Source of the DNA: Wolbachia endosymbiont (group B) of Parapoynx stratiotata
GTDB lineage: Bacteria; Pseudomonadota; Alphaproteobacteria; Rickettsiales; Anaplasmataceae
Direction: 5' to 3'
DNA: 64,000 bases
Assembly: GCF_947250635.1 (NCBI RefSeq)
Contig: NZ_OX366335.1
Location: 1,364,001-1,428,000, forward strand
Shown here piece after piece: positions 8,370-17,237 of this stretch. Both the position numbers and the translations under genes were made by a program. Every line of letters starts with the position of its first letter. Position 1 is the first letter of the stretch. Below the pieces are notes generated by a model. The model searched no databases. It was not told the origin of the DNA and saw nothing but the letters and a program-made list of their open reading frames with translations.

Positions 8370-10703
8370 ATGAAAAAGTTATTTCACATACTAATAATAA
8401 TACTTATTTCTTTTCCCACTCTACTTGTTGCTCTAGAAAATAAAGAAAAAGTACAGATAAAAAATATTAAGTATATTGGCAATGAGCGAGTAAGTGATCA
8501 AACAATAAGGTTTTATACAAAATTAGAACCAGGTAGTCATATAAATGATGATGATGTAGATTCAGTTATAAAAGATTTATACAAAACAAAGTTATTTGCT
8601 AGTATTAACGCCTATATCGATGATGAAAAAAACTTAGTAGTAAAAATTCATGAGAATCCATTGATTAACAAAGTAATATTGAAAGGCAATAAGTTATTTA
8701 ACAGTAAAGAGTTGCTAAATAACGTTATCCAGTCAAAATCACTAACTATTTTCACTGAAACAAAATTACAAAACGATTTAATAAATCTAGCTACTCTTTA
8801 TAGGAACAGTGGTAAAATTGGTGTTAAAATTGCATATGAGCTAGATAAGCTTGGTAGCAATAGGATAAACCTAATTTTTAAGATAAAAGAAGGAAGAACG
8901 TCTAAAATTAAGGGTTTACGATTCATAGGTAATAAAAACTTTTCAGCAAATGAGCTAGAGCAAGTTATCAAAAGGCATAGCAATGATATATTTAGTAAGT
9001 TATTTAGAGCCATTTTTAAAAGCGGAACTCATTATTCACCTCAATATCTACTGATTAACACAGAACTGCTTGATCGCTTCTATTCATCTAAGGGATATAT
9101 TCAAAATAATATCCAACCAATTGTTGAGGTTGATAATAACAACCAAATAGAGTTAACTTTTTTGATTGATGAAAAGCAGCAATACTTATTTGGAAATAAT
9201 GAAGTTGATATTGAAACTGAGATTAAGGATTTAAGTTTAAGGGAAGAAATATTAGAATTTATCAAAGAGGAAAATAATCAAATATTTAATAGAGTTAAAA
9301 TTAACAATACAGCAGAAAAAATAAGTAAACATTTAAACGAAAAAGGATATATATTTGCAAAAGTTAATCCAGAATATACACAACATAACAATATTGTGGA
9401 TGTAACTTACAAAGTGCTACCAGGTAAAAAGATTTATATAAACCAAATTACTATTGATGGCAATGACCGCACTTTAGATAAAGTAATTAGAAGAAAACTT
9501 AGCATGGCAGAAGGCGACGCATATAACACATCTGAGATTCAAAAATCACGTAGAAAACTTATATATAGCGATTTTTTTGAAACAGTAAAAATAAATAGTT
9601 ATATAGTGGATGAAAATGCAGTAAATCTTGATTTAAATGTCAAAGAAAAAAGAACTGCCTCGTTATCTTTAACAGGTGGCATGTCTCTTCCTGGTGGAGT
9701 ATTTGTTAAAACCGATTTCACAGATCGTAATTTATTTGGTAGTGGTAAAGAGGTATCTTTTGCTCTTGAAAAAAGTCAATATGTTCTTTCTACTAGTATA
9801 GACGCTGTTGAAAATAATTTTAACGATTCTGATACGTCATTAGGCGTAGGTATATTTTATGAAAAACAAGATAAGCCAAACACCACTTTTGATACTTGTG
9901 ACTGGGGAGGAACAGTAAAATTATCTTATAAAATTTTAGAAAATCTAACCAACTCTATTCGCTATTCTTATAAATATAACCATATACATATGGACAATAA
10001 GAGTGGAAAAGATGAGGATATCTCTGAGATAATAAGAGATCAAAAAGGTGAGTATCAGATCTCATCAGTTGGATACACGTTAGCGTACAATAAATTGGAT
10101 AATCTATATACTCCAAAGGAGGGGTACTTGTTGCGCTTAAATCAGGATATTTCAGGATTGGGAGGAAATGTAAATTTCCTAAAATCTGAGTTTTTGTCTT
10201 TTTATACACGCCCTATACTAAGCAAAATTGATGATGATATAACATTGCGCTTTAAAATAGCAGCAGGTCATATTTTCTCTTATACCGATAAAGAGCTAAA
10301 TATTGGCCAGCACTTTTTTAAAGGTGGTAATGAAATTAGAGGATTTGACCTTTCCGGCATTGGACCAAGAGCAGAAGACAAAAATAAAAGCTCATTGGGA
10401 GGCAAAACTTATTTTAATTTAACACAGCAAGTAGATTTTCCACTATCTAAATTATACGACTATGCTGGTATCAAAGGCTCACTATTTGTTGACTACGCAA
10501 CACTTTTTGGTTTAGATGAAAAGGAGATATATAGTGGAAAATATTACGATAGTAAGCTTATAAGAGTATCACCAGGTTTTGGCTTTTCAATGCCCTCTCC
10601 TTTTGGTAGACTTAGATTAGATTTTGGGTTTCCTTTAGTAAAGGAAACTTATGATATAATACCATCACCAAACGTTAAAATTTCTATTGAAGCGGGGATT
10701 TGA
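8370..10703 (+). CDS. bamA: Outer membrane assembly factor BamA (Omp85)
   Basis: 777 residues from ATG 8370. An upstream in-frame start at 8328 would overlap rseP and lacks the signal peptide at its end, so I reject it. The start 'MKKLFHILIIILISFPTLLVAL' is a clear signal peptide. POTRA domains follow ('IKNIKYIGNERVSDQTI', 'VILKGNKLFNSKELL', 'GLRFIGNKNFSANEL', 'ITIDGNDRTLDKVIRRKL'). The C-terminal half is a beta barrel ending in 'NVKISIEAGI', with the Omp85 'GGNEIRGF' segment. It inserts outer-membrane proteins and starts 7 bp after rseP stops. Confidence 0.95.
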   Translation: MKKLFHILIIILISFPTLLVALENKEKVQIKNIKYIGNERVSDQTIRFYTKLEPGSHINDDDVDSVIKDLYKTKLFASINAYIDDEKNLVVKIHENPLINKVILKGNKLFNSKELLNNVIQSKSLTIFTETKLQNDLINLATLYRNSGKIGVKIAYELDKLGSNRINLIFKIKEGRTSKIKGLRFIGNKNFSANELEQVIKRHSNDIFSKLFRAIFKSGTHYSPQYLLINTELLDRFYSSKGYIQNNIQPIVEVDNNNQIELTFLIDEKQQYLFGNNEVDIETEIKDLSLREEILEFIKEENNQIFNRVKINNTAEKISKHLNEKGYIFAKVNPEYTQHNNIVDVTYKVLPGKKIYINQITIDGNDRTLDKVIRRKLSMAEGDAYNTSEIQKSRRKLIYSDFFETVKINSYIVDENAVNLDLNVKEKRTASLSLTGGMSLPGGVFVKTDFTDRNLFGSGKEVSFALEKSQYVLSTSIDAVENNFNDSDTSLGVGIFYEKQDKPNTTFDTCDWGGTVKLSYKILENLTNSIRYSYKYNHIHMDNKSGKDEDISEIIRDQKGEYQISSVGYTLAYNKLDNLYTPKEGYLLRLNQDISGLGGNVNFLKSEFLSFYTRPILSKIDDDITLRFKIAAGHIFSYTDKELNIGQHFFKGGNEIRGFDLSGIGPRAEDKNKSSLGGKTYFNLTQQVDFPLSKLYDYAGIKGSLFVDYATLFGLDEKEIYSGKYYDSKLIRVSPGFGFSMPSPFGRLRLDFGFPLVKETYDIIPSPNVKISIEAGI

Positions 10704-11264
10704 ATGAAATATATACAGTTATTTACATCAGTCATTGCCTTAATTGTTTCCTTATTTGTAGGGTATAAGTTTGTAGGGTATCAACCTCAGAGCGCGATTA
10801 ATACAAAGGCTGCCATTATTGATAGTGACAAAGTTATCAACGAATCTCTGGCTCTGCAAAATATACAACAACAAATAAAGGAGCAGAATTCTAGATTACA
10901 GCAAGAATTTGAAAATGAGTTAGAAAAATTTAAGCCATCGAAAGAAGAATTTGACCTTTTGTCAGAAGAAGCAAAAAAAGAAAAGACGGAACAATTTAGT
11001 AAGTACACTGTAAGCGTTAGGGATAATTACGCTAAGAAAATGTCAAATTTAGAAGAAAACTATAGAGAAGCAGTAGAAAGTGTCTTTAACAAAATAAAAG
11101 AAGTGGCTAAAAGAACGGCAGAAAAAAACAATGTAGATTTAGTACTATTTATTTCAAAAAAGAACCAAGTTCTATACTCTATGGATGAGGTTGATTTATC
11201 AGATGTGGTATTAAAAAATGTAAATAAGGAAATACCTGAATTTTCTTTGCAAAGCATTGAGTAG
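10704..11264 (+). CDS. skp: Periplasmic chaperone Skp/OmpH family
   Basis: 186 residues. It begins with a hydrophobic signal or anchor segment ('LFTSVIALIVSLFVGYKF'). A Skp-like body follows: 'AAIIDSDKVINESLALQNIQ', then a long charged coiled coil and 'NVDLVLFISKKNQVLYSMDEVDLSDVVL'. Skp carries unfolded outer-membrane proteins to BamA, which matches its place directly after bamA with no gap. The distal end meets fabZ. Confidence 0.88.
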   Translation: MKYIQLFTSVIALIVSLFVGYKFVGYQPQSAINTKAAIIDSDKVINESLALQNIQQQIKEQNSRLQQEFENELEKFKPSKEEFDLLSEEAKKEKTEQFSKYTVSVRDNYAKKMSNLEENYREAVESVFNKIKEVAKRTAEKNNVDLVLFISKKNQVLYSMDEVDLSDVVLKNVNKEIPEFSLQSIE

Positions 11265-11268
11265 GCTT

Positions 11269-11700
11269 ATGCAATTTAATATCAGTGATATTATAAAAAT
11301 ACTACCACATTCTTATCCGTTTCTCTTAGTAGATAGAGTAATAGAATGTGACCATGGTAAAAGCATAAAAGCAATCAAAAATGTGACTTTCAATGAGCCA
11401 TTTTTTATTGGCCATTTTCCTGGCCATCCGATAATGCCAGGAGTTTTGATAGTTGAGTCTTTAGCTCAGGCATCTGCTATATGTGTCCTCGGTAAAGAAA
11501 CAATAGAAAATAAAGTTGTTTACTTTATGTCTATTGAAAACGCAAAATTCAGAAGACCAGTTATTCCAGGGGACACGTTGGTTCTTCAATCCAATATAAA
11601 AAGTGCGTGTTTGGGTGCATGCAAATTTGAGTGTGTTGCATATGTTGGGAAAGAAAAAGCTGCAGAAGCAACAATCTTAGCAAGACTGCAAGACAAATAA
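11269..11700 (+). CDS. fabZ: 3-hydroxyacyl-[ACP] dehydratase FabZ
   Basis: 143 residues from ATG 11269; a TTG start four codons earlier would overlap skp. The hot-dog-fold signature '[11 protein letters not shown]' and the active-site region '[20 protein letters not shown]' (catalytic His and downstream Glu) are intact. It dehydrates beta-hydroxyacyl-ACP in fatty acid elongation. In most Gram-negatives this position lies among lpxD, lpxA and lpxB. None of those is present here. Confidence 0.94.
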   Translation: MQFNISDIIKILPHSYPFLLVDRVIECDHGKSIKAIKNVTFNEPFFIGHFPGHPIMPGVLIVESLAQASAICVLGKETIENKVVYFMSIENAKFRRPVIPGDTLVLQSNIKSACLGACKFECVAYVGKEKAAEATILARLQDK

Positions 11701-11745
11701 AATCTTCATCTGTAAGAAACAGTATGTACACTGTATAGTATAACA

Positions 11746-14559
11746 ATGCAACTGAATTTCAAAATCTCATTTTCAAACTTATACACTTGTAGTGGATTAA
11801 TAAAATTAGATGAGACGTTTTTAGATTATATAAAATCGTGCGATGAAAGCTTGTTTTGTTCATTAATTGAAGCAAGAGAAAAAGCAGCTTCTTCTTTGAT
11901 GTCATCCCAGTGCTTGACACTGGGATCCATAGAACAACCAATGTTGGCCACTCAAATGACAGATAGTCAGTTAATAATAGACCTCTCATATTTACTTGAT
12001 GAATTTATTGCAAAACTTTTTAATATTGGAAAAGAAGCAGAGGAGCTAAAGAAAAAGCACAACGACTTTGCTGCAATATATAAGTGTAAAAGGTTATTTG
12101 TTCAACGCTATGCATTAAAGAAGTACACTGATATAGCAGATATAGATATTGATTATGTTACCAGCAAATTAAATCGCTTTCTTGCCCTACCAACAACAGA
12201 AAAAAATTTTGCTGAGCAGGTGATGCGTTGGTTGGAAAATAAAGAGGATCACAAAGAAGAAATAGAACTTGCAGCGCAATATGCAGCGTGGAGAGTGAAA
12301 AATAAACAGAGTATACTTTTTAGTATTCACAGAAAAATTGATCACGAAAATCTCGTATCGTTCTTCAAAAAAGAAGTAGACGAAGTTGAGGTATTGTATT
12401 CAAGCAAAACAAAAAGACGACATGGTTTTGATCTGACAAGTGAAAAGGTGAGTTTGAATAAAGCATTGGATAATGCTCATTACTGCATATTTTGTCATAA
12501 GCAAAATAAGGACAGTTGTTCAAAGGGGCTAAGTAATAACGACAATACCTTTAAACAGTCCCCACTCAAAGTTGAATTGCACGGCTGTCCACTAGAACAG
12601 AAAATATCAGAAATGAATCTGGTGAAAAGCGAAGGGTACAGCATAGCAAGCCTTGCAATTGTGGTAATAGATAACCCATTATGTGCAGCTACTGGGAACA
12701 GAATATGCAATGATTGCATGAACTCATGCATATATCAGAAACAAGAACCTGTAAATGTGCCAATGATTGAAACAAGGATTCTAGATGATGTGCTCAGTTT
12801 ACCGTATGGATTTGAAATATATTCTCTGCTTAGCCGTTGGAATCCTTTAAATTTTCAGCGTCCATTGCCAAAAGGAAACACAGGAAAAAACGTCCTAGTT
12901 GTAGGGCTTGGTCCTGCGGGTTTTAATTTAGCTCATCATTTATTAAACGATGGGCATAACGTTATCGCCATTGATGGACTAAAGATTGAACCTTTGATCG
13001 ATAATTTTCAGCTAATTAAAGATTTCGAGCATGAAAAACTAAGTGAACGCACAGCTGGTGGATTTGGTGGAGTAGCAGAGTATGGCATAACCTCCAGATG
13101 GAACAAAAATTATCTAAAAATCATTAGACTTTTGCTGGAAAGACGTGAGAATTTCGCACTTTATGGAGGCATTCGTTTTGGAGGTACGATAACCGTTGAT
13201 GACACATTCAACTTGGGTTTTGATCACACTGCCCTGGCACTTGGCTCTGGTAAGCCACGAATGATCAAAATAAAAAACATACTAGCCCGTGGAGTGCGCA
13301 TGGCATCTGACTTTCTTATGTCGTTACAACTGACTGGCGCTCTTAAATTTGATTCTATAGCAAATCTGCAAGTTCGTATGCCGATAGTTGTTATAGGTGC
13401 GGGGCTTACTGCGATTGACACTGCCACTGAAGCTTTAGCGTATTATCCAATTCAAGTAGAAAAATTTCTTCTTCGTTATGAAATATTGGTTGATAAGTAC
13501 GGAAAAGACTGTGTTGAAAAAGATTGGACAGAGGAAGAACACAAAATTGCAAATGAGCTGATATCGCATGCACAATTGATCCAAAAAGAGCAAGAATTAG
13601 CAAAAAAAGAGAATAGAGGAGCAAAAATACTGGAGTTAATGCAGAGTCTTGGGGGAGTGAAAGTTGTATATAGAAAAGAGCTGAAAGACTCGCCAAGTTA
13701 TCGATTAAATAGCGAAGAGGTGCAAAACGCATTATCAGAAGGGATTTACTTTATTGAAAACTTAGAGCCAGTTGAAGTTGTGACAGATAAATATAACCAT
13801 GCTGAGTCAATAAAACTGATAGACACAAAATCCGGCGAAATCAAACGTATAAAAGCACGTTCTATTTTTATAGCAGCAGGTACTGAGCCAAATACAGTTA
13901 TTGCAACAGAAGATAAAAAGCATTTTAAATTAAGTAATGGGTATTTTACTCATTTGAATTCATCAGGAAAAGAAATAGACCCAATATTTTCTCCTAAAAT
14001 GCAAAATAAAGATAGAATATTAGTGTATAAGCAAGGCAATAAAACAATCAGCTTTTTTGGTGATCTTCACCCTTCGTATAGCGGAAGCGTCGTGAAAGCT
14101 ATGGCAAGTGCTAAGAACGGCTACCCTATTATTTCTCAGCTTTTGAGTGGAGTGATCCAAACATCTAATCAGCCAGCGTCACGCGCTGGAGTGACGCTGT
14201 TCCGTCAAGCTAACAAAGAATTCTTTAATAGAATCAAAGAGCAATTCACTGCAAAGGTTATAAAAGTTCAATATTTAACAGACAAAGTTGTGGAAATAGT
14301 GATCAAAGCACCACTTGCGGCAAAGAATTTTAAACCTGGACAATTCTTTAGGTTGCAAAATTTTGAAACCAATAGCAGAAAAACTCACCTCACTATGGAA
14401 GGTATAGCAGTAACCGGCACTGAAGTAGACAAAAAAAAAGGATTTATTTCCACTATTGTGCTTGAAACTGGCGGTTCCACTAATTTATGTAAATGTTTTA
14501 AAAAAGGTGAACAAATAATTCTTATGGGTCCAACTGGCAGTCCTACTGAGATTGGTTAA
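11746..14559 (+). CDS. GltD-like flavoprotein fused to a ferredoxin-reductase-like domain, C-terminally short
   Basis: 937 residues. The N-terminal third has Cys groups ('CIFCHKQNKDSC', 'CNDCMNSC') like the Fe-S region of the glutamate synthase small subunit. Two dinucleotide-binding folds follow ('NVLVVGLGPAGFNLA' near 383 and 'PIVVIGAGLTAIDTATEA' near 545). The C-terminus starts a ferredoxin-reductase/PyrK-like domain ('VVEIVIKAPLAAKNFKPGQFF'). The frame stops at 'GPTGSPTEIG', before the NAD-binding half expected of such a domain, so the protein is probably truncated. Two palindromic repeats are read in frame, near residues 53-61 and 810-818. Substrate is unknown; electron transfer linked to NAD(P)H is the safe inference. 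Confidence 0.65.
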   Translation: MQLNFKISFSNLYTCSGLIKLDETFLDYIKSCDESLFCSLIEAREKAASSLMSSQCLTLGSIEQPMLATQMTDSQLIIDLSYLLDEFIAKLFNIGKEAEELKKKHNDFAAIYKCKRLFVQRYALKKYTDIADIDIDYVTSKLNRFLALPTTEKNFAEQVMRWLENKEDHKEEIELAAQYAAWRVKNKQSILFSIHRKIDHENLVSFFKKEVDEVEVLYSSKTKRRHGFDLTSEKVSLNKALDNAHYCIFCHKQNKDSCSKGLSNNDNTFKQSPLKVELHGCPLEQKISEMNLVKSEGYSIASLAIVVIDNPLCAATGNRICNDCMNSCIYQKQEPVNVPMIETRILDDVLSLPYGFEIYSLLSRWNPLNFQRPLPKGNTGKNVLVVGLGPAGFNLAHHLLNDGHNVIAIDGLKIEPLIDNFQLIKDFEHEKLSERTAGGFGGVAEYGITSRWNKNYLKIIRLLLERRENFALYGGIRFGGTITVDDTFNLGFDHTALALGSGKPRMIKIKNILARGVRMASDFLMSLQLTGALKFDSIANLQVRMPIVVIGAGLTAIDTATEALAYYPIQVEKFLLRYEILVDKYGKDCVEKDWTEEEHKIANELISHAQLIQKEQELAKKENRGAKILELMQSLGGVKVVYRKELKDSPSYRLNSEEVQNALSEGIYFIENLEPVEVVTDKYNHAESIKLIDTKSGEIKRIKARSIFIAAGTEPNTVIATEDKKHFKLSNGYFTHLNSSGKEIDPIFSPKMQNKDRILVYKQGNKTISFFGDLHPSYSGSVVKAMASAKNGYPIISQLLSGVIQTSNQPASRAGVTLFRQANKEFFNRIKEQFTAKVIKVQYLTDKVVEIVIKAPLAAKNFKPGQFFRLQNFETNSRKTHLTMEGIAVTGTEVDKKKGFISTIVLETGGSTNLCKCFKKGEQIILMGPTGSPTEIG
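11904..11926 (+). repeat. Palindromic repeat inside a reading frame
   Basis: A 9-bp perfect stem (atcccagtg / cactgggat) with a 5-base loop, identical in type to the intergenic repeats of this genome. It is translated in frame as part of 'SSQCLTLGS'. The reading frame is kept on both sides. Confidence 0.75.
14173..14198 (+). repeat. Second palindromic repeat inside the same reading frame
   Basis: Overlapping inverted repeats ccagcg/cgctgg and agcgtca/tgacgct fall within the flavoprotein gene and are translated as 'QPASRAGVTLFRQ'. The sequence resembles the 'gtcattccagcgcgtg' intergenic repeat at the start of the window. Confidence 0.6.
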
Positions 14560-14644
14560 ACCTATTTTGTACTAATTATACCATAATGTATATTATTTAT
14601 TAATAAATCTATACTATGATAATGATTTTTATTAAGGTAGTATT

Positions 14645-15049
14645 ATGACACATCAGTTAATATTCACACTTCCAAAAGAAAGCTACTCTATAGCTATAGG
14701 ACCATGTTCTGCAAAAAGTAGAAAGTGTAAGGAGTTTATAGCAAAAAACGAAGACGTAGGTATGAAATTTCTTATTTCTACTAAAGATGATACTGGCAAA
14801 ACAGGAAAAATGTCCCTTTGTAAAGATAATAACGGTCAAGATGAGTGTACAACATCCTACACAGTTCAATCTCCAGTAATTTATAATGATCTTTTTAATG
14901 ATAGCTTTAGCTACGTAAGTGTTCTTTCGGATCATGATAAAGGACATTTAACTAGGATGCGCAATGAATTCGATAAATATAATATTGATTACACAGTTAT
15001 GGATGACGGTAAAACACAGAATGTGCTGTCAGAGGATTTTATGATCTAA
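14645..15049 (+). CDS. Hypothetical protein, 134 residues
   Basis: I do not recognise this protein. It starts 'MTHQLIFTLPKESYSI' with an AAGG ribosome-binding site 6-8 bases upstream, and has four Cys, a mixed charged and polar body and no signal peptide or membrane segment. It sits between the truncated flavoprotein gene and a decayed copy of that gene's 3' end, so it may have arrived with a local rearrangement. An AT-rich upstream stretch could hold a promoter. The frame is clean and codon use resembles its neighbours, so I treat it as a real gene. Confidence 0.55.
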   Translation: MTHQLIFTLPKESYSIAIGPCSAKSRKCKEFIAKNEDVGMKFLISTKDDTGKTGKMSLCKDNNGQDECTTSYTVQSPVIYNDLFNDSFSYVSVLSDHDKGHLTRMRNEFDKYNIDYTVMDDGKTQNVLSEDFMI

Positions 15050-15677
15050 TTTTCATTATACAGCTACTAAAGAGCTTTCTTGATTCAAGTGTCCGCTACT
15101 CGAATGCCGTCATTACAGTACTTGATACAGGGATCTATAGCTAAAACAATTTAAGATTCCGCTACGTGTTAGCGGAATCTATGCTGAGACACCGCGGCGG
15201 TATCTAAAAAAAAGCGTTAAAGACTAGATTAGCAAAGAATTCTTTAATAGAATCAAATATTGCGAAGAGCATAAAAGTCGAATGAGTGCATTGAAAACTG
15301 GCAGCTCCATTAGATTTATGCAGATACTTAAAACAAAGAAAGTAAATCACTCTCAACTAGCAGACTTACTGAAGTTCTGGATATTGAATTGATGCCAAAT
15401 TTTATTTCAAAAAGTAAATAATTTACTAACGCTCGTGCACAAATTAAAAATAAATTATGCACGAGTGTAGCACTGTGAATTAGGAGTGCTATATTAAAGC
15501 TTACCTCACTATTAAAGCTATCGGTCAGATTAGATTAAAAACCTAATCTGACCGGTTTCTCTATAACCTTCTAAACCCTGATATAATTATATGGTAATTA
15601 GCTTAACTAGTGGTTAATATGCAAATTGATTTTATTTGTATGTTGAGGTAGCATAAACCATACTGTTTTACATCATT
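15050..15677. other. Gene-free region with a decayed gene fragment and three hairpins
   Basis: From 15231 to about 15385 the sequence is a degenerate, colinear copy of the 3' end of the flavoprotein gene: 25 bases at 15233-15257 equal 14214-14238, and 'gaaaactggcagctcc' and 'cagacttactgaagt' match segments near 14464 and 14535. Three inverted repeats lie around it: 15154-15180 (11-bp stem), 15432-15465 (8-bp stem) and 15522-15554 (12-bp perfect stem, 9-base loop). A degenerate 'gtcatt..cagtacttgatac' repeat occurs near 15108. No complete gene is seen. Confidence 0.7.
15522..15554. repeat. 12-bp inverted repeat, terminator-like
   Basis: cggtcagattag (15522-15533) pairs perfectly with ctaatctgaccg (15543-15554) across 9 bases. 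A short T-rich stretch follows but no clean T run, so it could be a weak terminator or a relic repeat. Confidence 0.5.
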
Positions 15678-17237
15678 GTGCAACTTTATAAATTTTTATT
15701 GCTATTTCTATTGACTACATTAATAGTGATAGTCCTAATATTACCTGAAAATTTAGGTACTACACTGAATTGCTCTCATCCAGTTCTAAATTTTGATTTA
15801 TCTTTTCGTATCGTACTAATATCTTTTTTATCAGTTGCATTTTTAGCTGTTCTACCAACACAAAATTTGACTTTTTCAGAGATGCTATCTTTTTTTGCTT
15901 ATACTACCTGCTCACTCTGTGCAATTTTATCCAAGCAGATAATGTTGGTTATAATATTCTTTGAATTAATGACCATCAGTGCATTTTTTATTATCGCAGC
16001 TAGCTGTAGAGATAGTGGATCTGCAATAAGGTACGCTTGTGTACACTTTTTGGTTGGAGTTATATTGACAGCAGGATTGGCACTTCAAAGCACTAACCTG
16101 ATAATTTTGGGTTTATTGATAAACTGCGCTTGTTTTCCTTTTTCGTTTTGGGTTGTTGATGCATATCCTGCTGCATCACTACATGGCACTACATATCTCT
16201 CTTTATTTACCACTAAAGTCTCTTTTTTAGTGATGCTTTTACACACTTACACCCTATGGCAAGATTGTACTGAAATATTAGCACTTGTAGGCGCCATCAC
16301 TGTAATTTACAGCATTATATTTGCTTCTCTTGAGCAAAATATTCGTAGATTTCTATGCTATAATGTTGTAGGACAAATGGGCTTGCTGATTATTGCAGGA
16401 GGTTTACTCAGCCCTTCGGAAAAGGCAATACCAATTTTGATGCTACACATAATTTTCTCTCTTGTTTATCAATCATTATTGTTTGTGGTTAGCAATGCGA
16501 TTATTTCGCGGACAAAAACAATTAGTTTTAATGGAGTGGGTAAATTGATGTCAGTCGAAGGCATGTGTGCTATAATTGCGATATTCACAGTGGCTGCATT
16601 TCCTGGAACCGTTGGATTTATTAGCAAATCATACATTACAGCCGAGATTGAAGCAAGTGGTGCTAATTTAGAAGTGTATAAAAATTTATACAAGATTCTA
16701 AATTTACTGCTTTATTTAAGCGTGGGGCTCAAGTTTTTCTATTACATATTTATCGCTAAAAGCAAGTCCAAACCTTCAGAAGGGAAAGAAGGTAGAATAA
16801 CAATGATTATTTTAGCATTCATATGTATAATTGCTGGCAACCCTTACTTGCCTATTTACAATAACCCTTCGATTTTCGATTTTGTGTACAACACAAAAAA
16901 TATTTTGTCGCAATTTAATTTGTTATTATGTACCACTTTATTGTTTATTCCTTTACGCAAGTTATTTTACCCAAGAATAAATTTTAAAATGGATATTGAT
17001 TGGATTTTTAGAGCTTTCGTACCCTATATTGTCTTGCTGTTCAATCAATTGGTCTTTAAAGTGAGAGAAATGTCTGCCAACGTACTGCAAAACTTGACTA
17101 ATTCACTTACTAATTTATACTTTAATAATATTACTAAACTTAAAGAAGTGCTAAGTTATAACTCAGTAAGTTTTGTTTCAGCTTCTTCTCTCTTTTTAAT
17201 GAGTATTCTACTAATGCTATTATGTTTAAATCGTTAA
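15678..17237 (+). CDS. Proton-translocating membrane subunit (NuoN/MnhD-like)
   Basis: 519 residues from a GTG start, with at least twelve hydrophobic segments. The central region, with conserved charged residues in membrane helices ('FFELMTISAFFI', 'FLCYNVVGQMG', 'GTVGFISKSY'), is that of the proton_antipo_M family shared by complex I subunits NuoL/M/N and Mrp antiporter subunits A/D. It stands alone here, not in a nuo or mnh operon, so its partner subunits must be elsewhere and its exact assignment is open. Its last 16 bases overlap ffh. Confidence 0.8.
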   Translation: MQLYKFLLLFLLTTLIVIVLILPENLGTTLNCSHPVLNFDLSFRIVLISFLSVAFLAVLPTQNLTFSEMLSFFAYTTCSLCAILSKQIMLVIIFFELMTISAFFIIAASCRDSGSAIRYACVHFLVGVILTAGLALQSTNLIILGLLINCACFPFSFWVVDAYPAASLHGTTYLSLFTTKVSFLVMLLHTYTLWQDCTEILALVGAITVIYSIIFASLEQNIRRFLCYNVVGQMGLLIIAGGLLSPSEKAIPILMLHIIFSLVYQSLLFVVSNAIISRTKTISFNGVGKLMSVEGMCAIIAIFTVAAFPGTVGFISKSYITAEIEASGANLEVYKNLYKILNLLLYLSVGLKFFYYIFIAKSKSKPSEGKEGRITMIILAFICIIAGNPYLPIYNNPSIFDFVYNTKNILSQFNLLLCTTLLFIPLRKLFYPRINFKMDIDWIFRAFVPYIVLLFNQLVFKVREMSANVLQNLTNSLTNLYFNNITKLKEVLSYNSVSFVSASSLFLMSILLMLLCLNR

